From assembly GCA_022316685.1 (NCBI GenBank), contig JAKJHU010000075.1, positions 2,914,501-2,978,500 on the forward strand: DNA of 64,000 nt, written 5' to 3'. Position 1 is the stretch's first letter, and every line of letters starts with the position of its first letter. The notes beneath the pieces were generated by a model that was not told where the DNA came from, did not search any database, and was given only the letters and a program-made list of their open reading frames with translations. Made by a program: the position numbers and the translations under genes. The DNA is from Progne subis subis (taxonomy: Eukaryota; Chordata; Aves; Passeriformes; Hirundinidae). This document shows positions 1-13,060 of the stretch, in pieces.

Positions 1-639
1 TGTGTCTTTCTCTTTGAAATTGGCTCAATGCCAAGAGAGAAGCACCTCTTGGACCTTGTCACTGTCCATCAATGTCTGTACCTTTCCTTACTGGCAATTT
101 TCCAGTGGGACACACCTAGACTATTAAGTACTGAAGTACACAAAAGAACCAAAGAGCTTTTTCAGGACTGCCATGAGAGTGTCAGAATGGTCTCTGCACT
201 GTTTTTGACCTGCATTTTCTTTACCTGTTTATGTTTATTATTTTCCTGGTTATTAAACCTTTTATTTTACAAAGCATATCCAGGGAAGTTGTCTCGCTAT
301 GTGATTTAAGCCATTTCTCTGAACAGGCTGGACCCTGGAAAGTGTCAGACACTAATATATTCTCCATCATGCCAAGCTATCAATCTGAAGACCTATGATA
401 GAATAGAATGATTTATTAAAAAGTCCATTGGATTCCAAGCTAAAAGAATGAAAATGATTGTTAATTATTCAAATTGGTGAAAGAGAAGAAATACTAAGGT
501 TTCAAATTCATGCTGAGAAACTGTTCTAGTGAGATGATTTCTGTGTATTTATGAATATCTGTAAAATCATTACTAATGATGGTTGCTGAAAAAGCTTTGG
601 TGTGATTTCTGTTGAGAAATCACAGAAACATTAAAGCTG
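1..639. other. Intergenic AT-rich DNA, nothing recognised
   Basis: No repeat family, RNA gene or coding exon was recognised. The open frame near the left edge (28-309) is short, has no known motif, and nothing around it supports a gene. Confidence 0.5.
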
Positions 640-910
640 TGAAGGGGCCTCAGGAGGTCTCTAATCAAACCTCCTGCCCAAGGCAGGGCCAGTTCTGAGA
701 TTAGTCCAGACTGCTCCTGCCTTGGACAATTGGAGCTTGAAACTGCTCAGGTACAGATGTGGTGCAGACTCTGGGGGTGATCTGCCATGCTGCCTCACTG
801 TCATCATGGGAAGTAGCTTGTCTTTCTATCCTGGTTGGAACTCTCTGTTTATTCCTGGATCCCAAAAAGTACTTTTGGAAAAAATACCCTAGGAAAATCA
901 TGATGCAACA
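640..910 (-). repeat. Old CR1 LINE 3' fragment
   Basis: The block around 648-730 (aggtctctaatcaaacctcc, gcagggccagttctgagatt) and the wording near 825-845 (tatcctggttggaactctc) resemble the reverse complement of the CR1 3' untranslated region seen in birds. The copy is strongly diverged and its ends are approximate. The assignment comes from recognising the family, not from an alignment. Confidence 0.45.
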
Positions 911-1250
911 CAAACCAGTGAAAATTTTGTGAGTGGTTCCAATTAGAACATGGAATTTCCCTTTTGCTTGTTTTCATTAATGTGATTAATGTCTGTTCCT
1001 TACTGAGAGCAGGTCTCCATGGCCTCAGTCTGCCTCAGAATAAAAATGAATCAGATGAATCTCTGGATTCATACACCATGCTCTTTGTTTATTCTACTTT
1101 CTTTACAGCTGCCTTCTACAGATTTGATGTGAAATACTCATGACAGTAAAGACCGGGGAATTTTAGTTTTTAGGATTCATTAAACTATCTCCTGCAGGAT
1201 ACATTGGACAAGCTTTTCATTTAAAAAGCAAGTGAAATCAAACTGTCAGT
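911..1250. other. Intergenic DNA, possible 3' UTR of the candidate exon
   Basis: AT-rich sequence with no recognised repeat. If the candidate terminal exon at 1251-1371 is real, this would be its 3' untranslated region: minus-strand AATAAA hexamers lie near 1088 and 849 (TTTATT on the + strand). Nothing else was recognised. Confidence 0.35.
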
Positions 1251-1371
1251 TCTGTTCAATAAGAATCAAATGAAGAATACCAACAATGACAACAAAAAAT
1301 GTAATTGTAACAGCAACAGCAGCTGTTTCTTCCTGGGGGGTTGGTGAGACACCGTACCCAGCTTTCCTGAA
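1251..1371 (-). CDS. Candidate terminal exon of a small single-pass membrane protein
   Basis: On the minus strand a long pyrimidine tract ending in cag (about 1372-1400) looks like a strong 3' splice acceptor. It is followed by about 39 codons to a TGA stop. The peptide runs KAGYGVSPTPQEETAA and then a hydrophobic helix (AVAVTITFFVVIVGILHLIL), ending IEQN. A consensus donor (AAAAG|GTAAGT, minus strand, near 1511) lies further upstream and is phase-compatible, but the frame of that upstream segment meets a stop, so the gene model does not close. I do not recognise the protein. It could be a chance open frame beside a pyrimidine run. Confidence 0.25.
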
Positions 1372-4300
1372 AGAAAAAAAGAAAGGAAAAAAAAGGATGA
1401 GACCCCCCAGCCCCAAGACTAAAAATGAGTAGTCTATGAAAGAGCCCTTATTTCCCTCCCATAAGGGATTTTTGAAACCTACTGCTGCTACAGCTGTCAC
1501 CTACACTTACCTTTTCTCAGGGAGCACTGCTGAGACCTTTGTCTCTCTATATGGCCCTTCCAGTCATGCCATAGATTAATTTAATTATAGTACCACGCTA
1601 ACATGTCCTGCAAAAATGCTCTGCAACTGGGCAGGAGGACTTTCACTGTGGGAGGAAGAGAAATCCTCATCTCTCAGCGTTACGGCACTTTTTAGCAGAT
1701 TATTATTTACTTTTTAAGAAGACCCTACAATTATAATAAAGTATTAAAATTACAATAAAATATATTGATTTCATAGGAACCCATGTGCATGTATTAATGA
1801 ATGTGTTATTATTGATATAAAATATTATTATCAATTTAAATAGTCTATTTAAATATAAATAAATGCATGTTAGTAAATAATAATTATTATTCCTTTTAAT
1901 GAACATTCTCATAATTTTATTTTATTCATCTGAAAGAGTAGGAAAATGCTATCATCAAGTTTTCTCATCTGTTTTTTCTTAGGGTTCCCTTTTCTTATTG
2001 TCCAAAACTCCTCCAAAATCTTATAGATGCTGTTCTTGTCAGCATAAGGTACAAATGTGAGGTTGAAAAGAAGAAAAATCAATTTTTAAATGAGAGAATG
2101 TGAGGGAAAGAAAAAAAAAAAAAAAAAAAAAGGCAAAATCTTTCAAGGCTTCTGTGCAAACCCTCATGTACTGTACTCAGGGAGTTTGTTCAAAGCACCA
2201 ACAGGGTGTGAGAGCAGCACGTACAGAACTGTGTGTTCATCACTGCTCCCAGCTGGATCCTCCAGCCAAACCAAATTTAGAAGATACACATTTTGGCTTC
2301 ATGAGTGAGTCATATGATAACATTTATTTTCTTACTAGTCAAAATTTGGAATCTGTGAAGACATGGGATAACCAAGGAATAGCAATTTTCTTTGTTAGTT
2401 GCAAGGGAATGTCACATCTTTTGATATGAAAAGATTCCTTCTTAAAAATATAAATCTTGATGTTATCAAACTTCAGAACATGCAGGAATAACTAGGGTGG
2501 GAATTCTAAAGCTATGTGAAGTGGGGGTTTTTTTGTTGTTGTTGTTGTTGGTTTTTTTTCCCCCTTTTCTTTTTTTTTTTTTCTTTTTTTCTTGTATGTA
2601 TACTGTGGTGATCACTATTTTCTCTTTTACAAGTAGTGTATACCAGATGGGATATTTGCACTTCCACAACCTGGACACAACAGCAGCTTTAAGATTGTAG
2701 ACTTTGCCCTATGACATACTTCAAGAAGACTTATAATGTGTCACCACTCCTTCTGCTTTTAAATGAGAAAATTCTAAGATTTTTTTTTTTTTCTTATATA
2801 ACTTAATCCGCTTTCTTTCTTTATGTTTTGCATTACAAGAGACCTAAAAGATAAGGTCAATTTGTAGGAGCTAGGTCTGAAATTCATACCATACTGAATT
2901 CTAGCATCTTTTTACTATTTTTATTTTTTAAACTATGATTTCAAAAGATATGTTAAATAAATTTCTTAAATATGTCAACTAATTCCCTTTTCAGAAAGTT
3001 TTGTATATCTAGCAAAAAAAAAATTCTTAAGACTTTAAAACCATTGTAGAAAATAAATTCTTCCAAAAGAGTCTGGGATCTACTACCTCATAAAATGAAT
3101 CATGCAAATAAGGGACCATATTGGAAAATGTGGGCTGTAATCATTCTCAATCAGTAAAATGTAGATAATGATTCTTGTCATGCTCCAAGGATGATGTGAA
3201 AATTAATCTGCTAACAAGGACAAGATAATGATTTTGTCAGTTAAGCATTATGAAGCATTGACATTATTTTGCCGGTAAATCTTTTCAGTAATATCCTTAT
3301 TCATTATTCTGAGATGGAAGACCAAAGTTTTTGAGATAATAAATTTAGAAGAAACTCTGTAGAGCTTCAAAGGACTTTTTTCAGCAGAGGCCCTGCCCTC
3401 TAGGTTAGAAGGAATTGCATTTGAAATTCTAAAGTAAATTTTCCAAAAGTTAGGAAAACATTAGTCCCAGTGAGATCAGTATGTATATTTTCCCCATTAG
3501 CTGTAAATGTAGAAGATGAAAATTTAGATTTTTTTTTTAAAAAAACCCATTATAATTAATTTCCAGCCTGATATTTTTTGATATGTGAAATGTACAGGTT
3601 TGAAGCCACCTCAGAGACAGTAACAGACCGCAGGTCTCCTGTACTTCAACCACATGAGTAAAGACTGGGACAGGGATACTTACTCAAAGTCTGATGCAGC
3701 CATGGTAAGTCCAGGATCAAAACTTGTGCTGTTAGTACTAAATTGAAGAAAGACATATCTACCTTCCTACAGATAGGAGCATACACAAAGGAACTCGGGT
3801 AACCTGGAGGTACCCAACTCCCACTGGACAATTGTCGAAGGACCTACAGAGCTCTCAAAGTACCCTGTTGTCCCTAGTCAGTCACCCCAGTACCTCAAGA
3901 AGACTGACTTGTAAAAACACTTTCTCTACAGGAGTTCAATCACAGCCCCTCTCGCTCTTAGGATCCTGCTCAATCAGGCAACTGTTGCCTTCTTACACAT
4001 AGTGATGCTGAAACCCTTGAAGCATAACTCTTAATTGCAGATCCTGATGACACTGGCTGAATGGGACTTTAGTCAACCACTGATCCTCACCATTTGCTTC
4101 TAGGTATTTTTAAACTACTCCCTGCACAACAATCTGGCTCCCATGTATTCTAGCTTTGGTCATTATTCTCTCCATTCATTGTAGCCTGTTTATCCATTTC
4201 AAGCTAGGCAGCAAGTCATTTAAAAGTTAATCAGTGCAGTGCTCAGCATTTCAATAGCTGTCTGCTTTTATGTGTCTAGACATTAGTTGAAGAAACCAAC

Positions 4301-6084
4301 TCAAAGAAATGAACTATAGTTGTTTGAAACCTCATACCTCATCCCTTCTGCGTTTCAGAAATGGTTTGTCAGGAATTCTGTGTTCCAGACCTTAGGTTTA
4401 TTCTGAGTAAAATGCAAAGCCGAAAGGGATCATTTTCCTTGCTGTTCACACCAATGTCAGTCTCAACAGAAGAGTTAAATATGCAAAATTTCCATCAGAG
4501 GAAATTACTGTGTCCTATTTTTTCCCATTTAGGATTAAATTTTTATCAGAACTGTTGTATGTAGGCCATTACCATTAGATGACTTACTAAACTGGAACTG
4601 TAAACATTTTCCTAATCCTAATCAATATGTAGACATCAGTATCATATGCCTTGTTTTTAAATGAGAGCAAATGTTTCTTTGGCTAAGATAGAGTGTTACA
4701 GAGCAAATATGTTCTAGAATTTTTTACTCTTATACACATGAAATGTATGTTAGAAAAGGAATATAAAACACAGTGATTTTTTTTTTTCCCCTGTGTTTAC
4801 TATAAACAAATAAATCCGGTTAGCATCTTTCGGTGTTGCATAAGAGAAATTAGATACCATTTGTTTTTTGCCTGAAGTAGAAAAATGGTGTTCATGATGC
4901 ACTTCACCTTTGTATTTCCTAAGCATTTATTAATTATTGCTTGATCTGTCATGTGAGTTTGTTTCTGTGGCTCATGCATAATTGGCGTGATTGTTGCATA
5001 ATATGTTCATTTATAATTGTTTCCAGGAAAATTAAGCCCTGGATTTCATTTTATAAATAAATGTTTTATTAACCAAGGTAATGATATCAGAAAGTATTAA
5101 ATTCTCCAAAGAAGTAAATCTGTCATTTCCTTAAGCTCTCTTTCTCTCATTCTCTCTCTCTCTCTTTTTTTTTTTTTTTTTTTTAACATGAATTAAAGCT
5201 GCAGCAGCATGGAAAAATGCAGTCTGGTATGCAAAAGCTCTTTAGAGAAGAAAAAAACAATAGAAAAAGGGTGCCCAACTCCTCAGAACATGAGAAAATA
5301 GTATGCACAAGATCAATTGAGGCATAAAACAAACAAAAAAGTATTTTAAATGCTAGTCTTATAGAAGCTCATAAAATTTCTTTCTTTTTTAATTAGCTAC
5401 CCATACTTAGAGAAAAATAAACAAAAAATTATATTAACACTTCCTTGTCAGTTCCTTTGTAAAGGGAACATTAGCAAGTCAGTGTTATTCTAATGTTACA
5501 GATTCATTGGCTTAACCAAGAGATCAAAACAGCAAAACTCAACATTTTTACTTGTACTTTAATGGGCAATCCAGGCCACATCTGTGTTTTTGGCTGCACC
5601 TCAGTCTGGGAAACAATGCTGCTTCATAATATCTCTGTTGATTTTAAATTATAGCCTCAGCTTCTTCCGTTCTCAGACATCCAGTTTTCCTTCCATGTAT
5701 CCCATCACTTAAAAAGAAATGCAAGCAAGTAATGTAGACAATAACCATTTACAGTTCCTGTGACAGCATTTTTATTCAAGATTTATTTATAAAAACATTT
5801 TATTTTAGTTTCATTTTGCCATTATCTAGATGCGATTTTCCTATTATAAGGGGAAAAAAAAAAAAAAAAAGAGTAAAAGAATGTGACATTTGTCAATGCT
5901 TTCATTTTTCTAACTCTGAAGTGGGCAGTCTGAAAATTTTCCATGGGAACTTCTTCATTTTGGAAATACTGTTTTCATGGAATAAAAGTAGTTCATTTGG
6001 AATATATTAGCTAGAATACTTTCTTGACTGGAACACTGAATCACAGTAATTTGTTACAGAGTACTCCACAGCAAAATTAGTGAA

Positions 6085-6124
6085 AATACTTTCAACAATT
6101 TGTGACAATACTTTCAACAATTTG
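6085..6124. repeat. 18-bp direct repeat, 22-bp period
   Basis: AATACTTTCAACAATTTG occurs at 6085-6102 and again at 6107-6124, separated by TGAC. It looks like a local tandem duplication in noncoding DNA. Confidence 0.85.
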
Positions 6125-7550
6125 CATGGGGTTTTCTTGACCATCAAAACTGATCCTTTGTAAACGCTGAAATCTTTCACATTAAATACAAATTTTATGA
6201 AAAAGATTAACATTATGGAAGGAAGAAAAAAGTTAAGTAAAATACTCAGTCTTTTAGAATGGACATTCTGCCACAAATCTCTGGGAAACTTTCAAAAGGT
6301 TGCTTTTATTACCCTACAAAGTAAGAAAACCCAATATTCAAAGATCTCTGGCCAGTTTTAGTAAAAATACTCTCTTGGAAGGCTAAGAAGCAAAAAATAA
6401 AAAAACCCCAAAACACTCTTCATTACAATAATTTCTGCACTGTCACATAGTGAAAGTTTAAATAATTTTTTTTTTTTTTCCAATTCCAACATAGGTTTAA
6501 GTCTGAGCAATGATTCAGGTTCACATTTTAGTTTTATACTTATTTTACTGCCTTGTTCTACTTGCTCTAAATTATTTCTAATTCACTTTTCTTTACTGAG
6601 TGAGATTGCTTCAATTTGCCGTCCTTGGGAGAGAAACATTCAAACAAAAAGCAATGCCAAGGCAAATTAAAATGCTGAAATGTAAAATTTATTTTCCAAT
6701 ACTTTTACAAGCCCTGCCTGTACAGCATTTAGCTTTCTGTTCAGTGGATCAAGGGCAAGACCACCAAACAAGGACATTTAATTTTGATTTATCTAAAGGG
6801 ACATAAAAAGGAGAGAGTAACAGTTCTGGCTGCCTTTCCAGTGTCTCTCAAGAAAGATCTGGAAGGACCACCTGCAAAGATGATATGAGAAGGAAAATTT
6901 TTAGTCAATTTAGTAATTGGCTCCTCTATACTAAATTGCCAATTTCATTTAGAGGGACAATTACTGACTTTTAAGGTGTTGGATTTGGCACATAAACTAT
7001 ATCTACTAGGAAATTAGTAGAGCACAAGGAGTCATTTTTTCAAGGTATGATACAGGAATTGCAAATAGCCAAGCCTACACCATTCCTAACTTAAAGTGGG
7101 TAACAGAGTGAGAAGAAGCATAGAGAAGCTGTTCACTCAGTTGAGTTATTTGCATTGTTGTTGTTGGGGCATTGGTATAGAGGGGGAAACAGAGCAGCAA
7201 GATTTAAGAACAACATGCCACTTACTCATAAAGGTTAGATGAAGATAGCTCTACGATTGCCACTCAGTCTTGTCATGTAAAATAATCACAACTTCATGTT
7301 TGAAATAAATTTTAAAAAGGAATTAAATTTTCTTAACAATTTAAGACTAGATTGTCAGCTTTGGATTTTGGAAATATCCCATGGACCATTCGGATTTTCC
7401 AGAGACACCTAGAAAGTAGCAATTCTCATTATATACCTCCAGAATAAAATTTAAGTACCACTGAAACCAGATGAAATTTTGGCATTTGCTTATTTAGGAT
7501 CAGATCTCATCCAAAGGAAACAGATATTTCTTACTCCCCTCTTCCTGGTT

Positions 7551-7588
<38 letters not shown>
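7551..7588. repeat. (TTG)n microsatellite
   Basis: About 12-13 uninterrupted TTG units inside AT-rich DNA. Useful as a length marker; no gene association seen. Confidence 0.95.
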
Positions 7589-7589
<1 letters not shown>

Positions 7590-10500
7590 TCTTATTTAAG
7601 TCCCTGTGCTTGTATTGCTATGGAAAATGTTAACTTCAGAGTATGAAATCACTTCCTGTTAACACCAGATAGAAGGTGAGAGATAAAAGGACTCTGGGAT
7701 TTGCCGGTACAACAGCTTAAATTTTAAACCAAACAACAGAAGGTAAATAAGAGGGTCTCCGAAGTGTTGGGAATGCTATAATTTCACATCTTATTTATCT
7801 ATACTTATTTATACAAAAATATTAGGTAAATCTTTTTCAACTTCTAGATGAGATCAAAAGGCAGTGAACAACAACTGAATTTACAACTTTTTCCTAAATC
7901 CCTTTTTGCCAGATTTAGTAAAGGCTGGTGCCTAACTCAATTTGTGAAAATTCCATTTAGCCATGAGAAAACTGATGTCTTTTTGGAAAATTCTATTGAA
8001 TCAATTACATGTGGCATCTAATTTCTTTCTGGTAGGGAATTCTAGTATATATTAGTCATCTAAAACATGCTCCAAGAAGACAAAAAGTTTTTACTTTCTG
8101 GATTTAAAAATAATAAAACCACTGTTTGGTACAGGAAGATATTCAACAAAGACAGCTTTATGGCCATAATGGCTTCATGGCCAGGATAGTGAAGACTGCA
8201 TCAATATTACTGTACTCTTAAAAAATGCAAACCAGTGTTAAGCATAGAAAAAAGGAGCATGGAATAAACTAGGTAAGTCCTCTGTATTTTCCCATTGAGC
8301 CTCTTGAAATAGGTCTTTTTTCTTCAAAAAACTGGATGTTAGAACAGGAATTCAAACCCCAGAAGCTGTGAATTGGGGCAAAAGTAAACCCTGTAATCTC
8401 CTGTGCTAGGGTTTCTCAATGTAAAACACCAACAAAGTTCAAACAATGATCACTTCCAGTGGAGGATTTATAATTTAAATAGAGATAACTTTTTAGATAG
8501 TGATAGCTAAGCTTGACTATATTTTTTCTCCACAGGAAACTCTGTTTTGGCTTTAGGATAGTTCATGAGTGATTTACAATGTGTTCCAAAAGGCAATCTT
8601 CAAAATGCAGAAGTAAAGAAATTACACAGAAAGCTCTGTCTTCAGATCTGTTCAGCCAAGACTGTTCCAAGGGAAGTGGCTTTCTGGCCACTGCACTGCT
8701 TCCTGGAGCAGCCTCAAAGACTCCCAGTCTTTCATCACTTCCAACTTTAATGTTCCCATATTTTTCTTCTATCATGTCATCTGAAGAGAGCTAGAGAAGA
8801 GTATAATTATTCCATTCTTTGTCTCCCTTTTTGACCTATATCCTAAGTAGACTGTGAGAGGAGCAAATGCATTTAAAAGTACAGTTTTGACAATTCTGAA
8901 AGATCTCTTACAGGTACTCTGGAGACAGGAGGGCACAGCCTAGAACCCTAAATTAGAAAATAAGAATTTTCCACATATTACTTCCATTTTGGAAAATTTA
9001 TATGTTCTATCTGTCCTTTCTGTCAACGTTTGCATGTTTCAGAAACTTGAACTATGGTACTTTCTGAGAAGAGCGTCACCTTTGAAGGTGACAACTTGAA
9101 TTCTAAAGAAATGAGCAACTGGGTGTTTTTTAGCAAACATGGTATTCTTCTTCACTGGTCTGTATTTCCTCGATTAGAGTGCATGGGTTAAAGTGAGAAA
9201 GAAAAGTAGTAAGAGTCACCATATATCTTCTCAGGGAACACTAAGCAGCATTTTTGTCCAGGCAGAATATATTTGCTCAATCATTTCTCTGTAGTTGAAG
9301 CAACAGCTTGGAGATGGGTGTTACCCTGGTAGCTGAAGCACAGAGCATTAACAACGGAAGTTATTTTTGCAGGATTCTTCAGAGAGTTAAAGATATGATG
9401 AGCCCAAAGACTTGAAATTGTTTCATCTGTATCTAAAACATCTGCAGAGTTCTCTGAGACTTGGAAACAATGCTGTAACCTGGGACTACACTTTACTGAA
9501 ATTCCTGAGATAAAACATTCACTTTTACACATTTCTAGTAACATTCATTTCAAAAAATGAAAAATAAAAAGAAACATGAGAGAGGTGAACAAAAAGGAAA
9601 ATAACATCTCCCATTAAAATAAAAATGTTAGGAGCTAATTAGAAAAAGCATTTTCAAAGTCTGACTGGAATATAAATGATTTTTTAAATTTTTAGGACTA
9701 CAAGATGAAGGTAAAGATTTGTTCATTGTCATTAATGCACCTGAATAAGATCTTTTGACAAAACGTTTCTACTTGGAAAATGTTAATCAATGACCCTGAA
9801 AGAGTTGTATGAAAGGGTTAGACTTACGCCATTTCATAATGTAAGTAAGACAAATATGAAAAAAAAAAGAAATGTAAACTGCCAGAAAATTTTAAGAATG
9901 AGACATACAGGAAGACGCCTCCCAATATGCAGAAGTTTTTAAATTTAAAAATATAAAATAACTAAATTTAAAAATTAATCTATTTAGATGTTAACTTTTT
10001 TATCTATAGAAGTTTATTTATATGTAAGAATTGTTTCTGATAAATTATATTTGATTTATGAGATAAAAATGTTCTAATTAACAGAAATTAAATTTTATAG
10101 TGGAAGTACATATTTTATATATATTTATCAAATGGCTTTGATCAAACTTTGTGGTGCCACACATTACATTAGCTTTTCTTCAAATTTCATGTTTGGGCTT
10201 AGAAAAGTGGGGCTAAAGTCTTTGGAAATGGCTGAGAAAGTAGGGCAGAGGGATTTGAGGAGGGGTGAAAGGAAGACTAGTTTTAGAGATTATCTATTTT
10301 ACAGCAAGAACTGTTGAAAGAAGACAAAGGATCGGTCCCTCATGTGTAGATAACATTTGATTGATAAAGCTCCAATTATCCTTAATCTACTTCTTCATTT
10401 AAAATGAAAGGATGTTTTTAAACATTAATCATGTTTGTTCTGGAAGGCAATTAAATATATTAGTCACTAAGGAATGTGAGTTTTATTTCAGTGTGAACCT

Positions 10501-12739
10501 GACATATTTTTAATTTCTGGAACATAACCATATAAAATAGGCAGCAAAGTACACTATAAATGACAGTTTGAGACAGATATGTAACTTACGTGTAAGGCAT
10601 TTGATAGCTGTGAGCTCTAACTGTTTTGGGTTGTTTTTTTGATAAAAGCCAAAAGCAGTTCTCAGCAGCATGGCTGGTTTATGTCAAAGAAATCCCCATG
10701 ACTTTTTCTTCAGGTTTAGACGTGTAATTATACAGCACTGTGAATTTTTATGTAAGTTACTGTTTCTTTTTAAACTGGTGTCAACAAGATGCATTTCAGT
10801 GACCAGTAGGTCTTTCCAATAAAAAAATAACCATATTTGAACATGTTTACTTCTTTTTGGCATTGGCCTAGATGTCTTGTGCAAAAGAGGCTCTAGTTCT
10901 CCCATCTCTCTGTTTAACTACCATGACAAGAACAGATTTTTGATATCTGCTGCTGTTTCAGAGAAAGGATTTGTTGCAGGGTGTCTTGTTAAATCTTCCA
11001 ATCCTGAGTGTTCATCACACGAATGGAAGTAAACAATCAGCCAAGACTGTGATTTGTCTGATCTATACTGTGAATGTTGATGAGTCAAGGAGTTTAGGTG
11101 ACACTTGTGATTCATGTAATCCTTCTCAGGGTAAGAAATTACATAAGTGTCTCAAGGTTTCCTACTCCAAAGTTTCTTTTTTCTTTTCTTACTTCATCAG
11201 ATGAAAACAGATAGATTTCTATCTAGCTTCAGTGAAAGATTTACCCTTCTTGCGACCAAGTGCTCAAATAAATTGTATTTTTTCGGTGTCTGTAAGCTTT
11301 GATAGGCTTTTTTCTGAAGCTAAGAAACAGTGAAATAGAGAGCCATGAAGAATACCTTTAGTACTCATATCTTGGGAGCACTATTGACATCATAATTCAC
11401 AGTTCAAATTGCTACTGGTGATTTTCTTATAATGCTTCTTCCATTTTCCATTCCAGGGCCCAGACACGTTGCTTGCCACTCTCATTTTGGCTTCAAGTAC
11501 AGTGTATTGCAGTAGCAGCTCTTGAAATTTTTTATCCTCTTGGAAATATTTCTGAGAAGGAGATTAAAAAGGCAACTGCGAATTGCAGGGGCCTCTTCAG
11601 AACTGGCCATGTAAGCAAGGAATTCAAGGTAGATTAAAAGAAAGATTACAGTTTAGAAATTGTGTTTTAGGCCCTTATTAATACTATGAAAGAAGTCAGA
11701 AAATTTCTTGAAGGCAATGGGAGAAAAAAATCAACACCATAAACTTGGGATAAGAATCACTATCTGTTTTTAACCAATATTAGAAATATTCTATTTATAT
11801 GATGATTTAAGAGTTTTAGTTAACTCTTACTGTTCCTTAGTGGATATATGACCAGCACAGTTATTTATACTCTGTTACCTGGCATACAGTCATTAAAATC
11901 AGTATCTGGCTGAATATTTCCGAAACTTACTCAGTGGTATATTTCTCATCTTCCTGGATGTAAAATTATCCCACTGGGCTGATATGATTGAGTGATACAT
12001 TTCTCCCAGCTATCTTTAATAAACTGGGGTTTGGATGCTTGGTGGCCTCAGGCTGGCTGTCTTTTCCTCTTGTTTCCTTGCTGTCACTTGGACACTAAAA
12101 TTAATGTATTGTCTGCTCCTCTGCTCTTGGACCCCTATGTGGGTCTGAAGTGTCACAAATGGAGCAAGAACACAAACAAAATAGTAAGAATTATCTCACT
12201 GAAAACATTGCTATGTCTTTTAATAGATAATTAATTTTCAAAAAGATAACAAAGATTTGTATTGGCAGAAATAAAATTACTGTTAGCCCAAAACTACTCT
12301 CTATCTCAAAGTGTTTAATCAATCTTGGACAAAAATATTACCCATAAAAGAAAGAAATTATATAAATAGATATACAGGATGTACTGAAGAGAAGGAAATT
12401 GATATTTCTTGCATACAGTAGTAGAAAAGAAGCAGATAAATATTTAAAAAGTGAAATCCTCTGTAAAAATTATGGGGGGTGTTCTGCATTTCAGAATTTC
12501 AGCTCTTATTCTCAAGTGAAAAAAAAGAAATGGGAATCAACAGTGAGGAAAAAATAGAAAATTTTGTTTATCTTAATTTACAACTTTCACTTGCAAGATT
12601 TTGAGTCATAATTTATTAATCAAAAAAAGTATGCACAGATTTAGGTCACAAATAAGTATGTCAAGTCACAGTATACATCCTCAGAAAACATTTTTAATGT
12701 ATAATTAACACCATAGAAGTTATCTTGCATTCTACATCA

Positions 12740-13060
12740 GATTGCTCAAAGCCCCTTTCAGCCTGGTCTTAAACATTTCCAGGAATGGGGCACTCAAAGG
12801 CAACCTGCTTCAGTGTCTCACCCACCTCACAGTAAAGCATTTCTTTCTAATAGGCAAAATTTGTCCTCTTTCAGTTTGAAGTCATCTCCCTTGTCCTGTT
12901 ACTACATGCCTTTCCAAAGAATATCCTTCCAACTTTTCTGTAGGAAAGAACCTTCAGGTATGAAAAGGCTGAAATTAGATCACCCTGAAACCTCTTTGTC
13001 AAGATGAATAATCCCAATTCTCCTAGCCTTTCAAAGAAAGACTTTTAAACTTTCTGACAG
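12740..13060 (-). repeat. Old CR1 LINE 3' fragment
   Basis: The order of phrases (gctcaaagcccctttcagcc, caggaatggggcactc, then ttgtcctgttactacatgcc, tttctgtaggaaagaacctt and cctttcaaagaaagac) follows the reverse complement of the bird CR1 3' region. It is diverged, with no intact coding. The terminal repeat of the CR1 tail is not visible, so this is an internal or eroded fragment. Confidence 0.65.

Larger units (their letters stand above)
1372..12739. other. Gene-poor AT-rich DNA with simple repeats
   Basis: No convincing exon, RNA gene or full mobile element was recognised here. The sequence holds A or T runs (near 2110, 2571, 2780, 4777, 5164, 5848 and 6465), a TTG microsatellite at 7551-7588, and an 18-bp direct repeat (AATACTTTCAACAATTTG) at 6085-6102 and 6107-6124. 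A less AT-rich patch lies at about 3600-4080, with no open frame of note. Short open frames throughout lack motifs and codon bias. Confidence 0.5.

Noticed and set aside
28..309. 93-codon open frame near the left edge as a host gene
   Set aside because: No motif, no splice context and no similarity recognised; AT-rich chance frame.
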